Of a stretch of 8,296 nt of DNA, positions 5,980 to 8,296 are shown piece after piece. A program made the translations under genes and the position numbers. Source of the DNA: an uncultured Plesiomonas sp. Lineage in GTDB: Bacteria; Pseudomonadota; Gammaproteobacteria; Enterobacterales; CAMTGL01. The notes under the pieces were generated by a model, which had not been told where the DNA came from, did not search any database, and was given only the letters and a program-made list of their open reading frames with translations. Position 1 is the first letter of the stretch. Every line of letters starts with the position of its first letter. The stretch lies in contig CAMTGL010000087.1 of assembly GCA_947071955.1 (NCBI GenBank), forward strand, positions 1-8,296, read 5' to 3'.

Positions 5980-6013
5980 AAGTTTATTTCTCTGGCCAGA
6001 GCGCAATAAACTT
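5980..6013. promoter_or_regulatory. Nested dyad abutting the pncB -35; candidate operator
   Basis: AAGTTTATT (5980-5988) and AATAAACTT (6005-6013) are a perfect 9-bp inverted repeat; between them lies a 12-bp palindrome, CTCTGGCCAGAG (5990-6001). The right outer arm overlaps the first two bases of the pncB -35. Such a site is well placed to control pncB, which in E. coli is repressed by NadR, but the half-site spacing here is not that of the NadR box, so no regulator is assigned. Confidence 0.55.
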
Positions 6014-6043
6014 GACGGATGTCACCCTGTTCTGGGGTATAAT
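6012..6043 (+). promoter_or_regulatory. pncB promoter
   Basis: A perfect -10 TATAAT (6038-6043) lies downstream of TTGACG (6012-6017), but the spacer is 20 bp, longer than the optimal 17. Either the promoter is intrinsically weak and needs help, or TTGACG is not the true -35. The predicted start is near 6050, giving a leader of about 45 bases. Confidence 0.6.
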
Positions 6044-6094
6044 TATTGATAGTGGCCCATAGCCAGTGTTAATCAAGGATATTGTACGGTAATT

Positions 6095-7300
6095 ATGACT
6101 CAATCCGTAATCACGCCGATTTTGTCGTCACTGCTCGACACCGATGCCTATAAATTGCATATGCAGCAGGCGGTCTATTTTCTCTATCCGCAGACGCGTG
6201 TAGTGGCTGAATTCCGCTGCCGCGGAGCGCATGCATTAAGCCGTTATGCGCATGAAATTCGTGCGCAAATTGCACTGATGGCAAACTTAACGCTCAGCGA
6301 TGACGAATTTAATTACCTGTCAGGTTTACCTTTTTTCAAAGCTGACTATCTCAACTGGCTAAAAACATACCGTTACAAGCCAGAACAGGTGCACGTCAGT
6401 GTAGAACAGGGGCAACTTGCTCTGCGTATTGAAGGGCCATGGCATGAAGTTATCATGTGGGAAGTGCCGTTACTGGCCTTGATCAGTGAAATCAGTCAGC
6501 GCCACCGCTATCCGCATGTTACTACCGCGCACGCCATCAGCCACTTGCGGCAAAAATTAGCCCAGTTTTCAGCCCATGCCACTGATCTGAATATGGATCA
6601 ATTCCGATTGGTTGATTTTGGCACGCGCCGCCGTTTTTCTGCCGATGTGCAGCATGCCGTAGTGAAAACCCTAAAAGCCGAGTTTGCCGGATTTTGCGGC
6701 ACCAGTAACTACCATCTGGCCCGTACACTCGGCCTGACACCGGTAGGTACACAGGCTCATGAGTGGTTTCAGGCGCACCAACAACTGACCCCTACACTGG
6801 CGAAAAGCCAGCAGGCCGCACTGCAAGCATGGCTGGATATTTACCCAGACTCACTCGGCATTGCACTGACCGACTGCATTACCATGGATGCCTTTTTGCG
6901 CGACTTTAACCACCACTTTGCCACCAGCTACCAAGGGTTGCGCCACGACTCCGGCGATGCCGTAGAGTGGGGTGAGAAAGCAATCGCACACTATCAGGCT
7001 CTGGGGTTAGATCCACAGACTAAAACACTGGTGTTTTCAGATAATCTTGATCTGAACAAAGCACTCGCGCTCTATCGCCATTTCCATCATCGAATCAATA
7101 TCACATTTGGGATAGGCACACGCCTGACCTGTGATATTCCAGGCGTAGAGCCACTGAACATTGTTATCAAGCTAACAGAGTGTAACGGAAAGCCCGTTGC
7201 AAAACTCTCTGACAGCCCAGGGAAAACAATCTGCCAAGACCCGCAGTTTGTAGAAGCGCTGTGTAAAGCCTTCTCCTTACCTCTGGCCTGTAACGGCTAA
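6095..7300 (+). CDS. pncB: Nicotinate phosphoribosyltransferase
   Basis: PncB joins nicotinate to PRPP to make nicotinate mononucleotide, with ATP hydrolysis improving the equilibrium; it is the entry step of the Preiss-Handler NAD salvage route and is cytoplasmic. The protein is 401 residues (E. coli 400) and collinear with it: LLDTDAYKLHMQQAV (13-27), FRCRG (40-44), FFKADYLNWL (80-89), DFGTRRRFS (174-182), GTSNYHLA (202-209), GTQAHEWFQAHQQ (218-230) with the His222 that corresponds to the autophosphorylated histidine, LTDCITMDAFLRDF (258-271), HDSGD (284-288), FSDNLDL (314-320) and FGIGTRLT (338-345). The ribosome-binding site is weak: AAGGA sits 15 bases before the ATG, and only ACGG is closer. 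No other in-frame start exists upstream. It is divergent from pepN and followed by a helicase gene on the same strand. Confidence 0.98.
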   Translation: MTQSVITPILSSLLDTDAYKLHMQQAVYFLYPQTRVVAEFRCRGAHALSRYAHEIRAQIALMANLTLSDDEFNYLSGLPFFKADYLNWLKTYRYKPEQVHVSVEQGQLALRIEGPWHEVIMWEVPLLALISEISQRHRYPHVTTAHAISHLRQKLAQFSAHATDLNMDQFRLVDFGTRRRFSADVQHAVVKTLKAEFAGFCGTSNYHLARTLGLTPVGTQAHEWFQAHQQLTPTLAKSQQAALQAWLDIYPDSLGIALTDCITMDAFLRDFNHHFATSYQGLRHDSGDAVEWGEKAIAHYQALGLDPQTKTLVFSDNLDLNKALALYRHFHHRINITFGIGTRLTCDIPGVEPLNIVIKLTECNGKPVAKLSDSPGKTICQDPQFVEALCKAFSLPLACNG

Positions 7301-7338
7301 ACTGACATCACTTTATTCTTGCTAAATTACGATACCAC

Positions 7339-7342
7339 GGAG
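7339..7342 (+). promoter_or_regulatory. Ribosome-binding site that fixes a TTG start
   Basis: GGAG lies 7 bases before TTG at 7350. An in-frame stop at 7323-7325 and the absence of an ATG or GTG between it and 7350 leave TTG as the only start compatible with a complete DEAD-box N-terminus. The 49-base gap after pncB shows no clear terminator or good promoter, so co-transcription with pncB is possible. Confidence 0.75.
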
Positions 7343-7349
7343 TATTACT

Positions 7350-8296
7350 TTGCGTTTTGACGAGCTTTCTCTCGACTCACGGTTAATCAACACCATCAAT
7401 AACCTCGGGTATGCTTCGGCCACCGAGATCCAGCAGATGTGTATTCCTGCTGCGATTACCGGACGCGATATTATTGCCTCATCCAAAACCGGATCAGGCA
7501 AAACTATGGCATTTTTGCTGCCGATGATGCAGCGCCTGCTGCGCGAGCGAGCACGTCAAAAACGCGATCCACGGGCCGTGATCCTCGCCCCTACTCGTGA
7601 ACTCGCCCGCCAAGTTTACGCACAATTGCGTTTCTTGCTGGCTGGAAAGCAGATGGAAGCAGCACTGTTACTCGGTGGTGAGAACTTTAATGATCAAATT
7701 CACGCACTGCGTAAACATCCACAGATCATTATTGCCACACCGGGCCGTTTAGCCAATCACCTGAAAGAGCGCAGCATCTACCTGAACGGTGTTGAAATGC
7801 TGATCATGGATGAAGCCGATCGCATGCTTGATTTGGGTTTTGCCGCAGAGCTCAAAACCATCAATGAATCTGCTGATCACCGCCTGCGTCAAACCATGAT
7901 GTTCTCAGCCACCATTACACCTGAAGTTGAAGTGTTGGCTTTTGCCGCATTGAAAAATCCGCGCCGTATTGCCGTAGGCGATGCGATGGCTCAACACGCC
8001 GATATCAGCCAGCATTTTTATCTGGTCGATCATCTGGATCACAAGCAAGCCCTGCTTGATCATATTTTACAGCACGAAGCCTATCAGCAAGTGATCGTCT
8101 TTACCGCAACACGCGCCGACACCGAACGGCTGGCAGAGCGTCTTAACCTTCAAGGCAGTAAAGCCGTGGGCTTAAGCGGTGAGCATAGTCAAAGCGCACG
8201 TAACAAGAGCCTGGATGATTTCAGTCGCGGCGGTTACAAAATGCTGATCACCACAGATGTTGCCTCACGCGGGTTAGACCTGCTGAACGTTTCACT
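7350..8296 (+). CDS. DEAD-box ATP-dependent RNA helicase, SrmB-like (3' end beyond window)
   Basis: A DEAD-box RNA helicase, open for 315 codons to the window edge. Read from TTG as Met1, the motifs appear in order: Q motif with Phe3 and Gln28 (ATEIQ), motif I SSKTGSGKT (44-52), Ia PTREL (81-85), GG (109-110), Ib TPGR (130-133), II DEAD (154-157), III SAT (186-188), IV IVFTAT (249-254) and V TTDVASRGLD (301-310). Motif VI and the C-terminal tail are outside. These enzymes use ATP to unwind short RNA duplexes or remodel RNPs, often in ribosome assembly or mRNA decay. The sequence most resembles a DEAD-box group seen in Vibrio and Shewanella near SrmB, distinct from E. coli SrmB, RhlE, DbpA and CsdA, so I give no symbol. 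The TTG start may lower translation. Confidence 0.93.
   Translation, partial: MRFDELSLDSRLINTINNLGYASATEIQQMCIPAAITGRDIIASSKTGSGKTMAFLLPMMQRLLRERARQKRDPRAVILAPTRELARQVYAQLRFLLAGKQMEAALLLGGENFNDQIHALRKHPQIIIATPGRLANHLKERSIYLNGVEMLIMDEADRMLDLGFAAELKTINESADHRLRQTMMFSATITPEVEVLAFAALKNPRRIAVGDAMAQHADISQHFYLVDHLDHKQALLDHILQHEAYQQVIVFTATRADTERLAERLNLQGSKAVGLSGEHSQSARNKSLDDFSRGGYKMLITTDVASRGLDLLNVS

Overview
The window is a piece of gammaproteobacterial chromosome made up almost entirely of core genes. The proteins align from memory, nearly end to end, with E. coli ZapC, PyrD, PepN, PncB and YcdZ. A DUF2835 gene between pepN and pyrD, and the particular DEAD-box helicase beside pncB, are arrangements I associate with Vibrio, Shewanella and Aeromonas relatives rather than Enterobacteriaceae. 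My best guess is an Aeromonadales-type organism. That is inference; no species can be named from the sequence.

Layout, left to right. Bases 1-137 hold the promoter and leader of an rRNA operon that runs leftwards out of the window: an rrn-type promoter, a boxA antitermination element and the conserved 16S processing arm. Next, all on the minus strand, come a DUF1097 membrane protein (ycdZ), the division protein gene zapC, pyrD, a small DUF2835 gene and pepN. A 368-base divergent intergenic region (5727-6094) carries the promoters of pepN (minus) and pncB (plus) with several dyads. On the plus strand pncB is followed after 49 bases by an SrmB-like DEAD-box helicase that starts at TTG and runs off the right edge.

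The genes are largely independent housekeeping functions: ribosome synthesis, FtsZ bundling, de novo pyrimidine synthesis, peptide turnover, NAD salvage and RNA remodelling. pepN-pyrD-zapC with divergent pncB is a conserved neighbourhood. Every intact gene has its expected length and catalytic residues; I see no pseudogene, insertion sequence, CRISPR array, tRNA or prophage gene.

I found no new multi-gene system. What deserves a second look is in the gaps: a 34-bp nested dyad abutting the pncB -35, a three-stem structured element with an embedded 17-codon ORF upstream of pepN, a GATC-containing dyad over the putative pyrD -10, a multi-hairpin segment upstream of pyrD, a 10-bp direct repeat before zapC, and an intrinsic terminator that separates pepN from the DUF2835 gene but may lie inside the latter's own leader.
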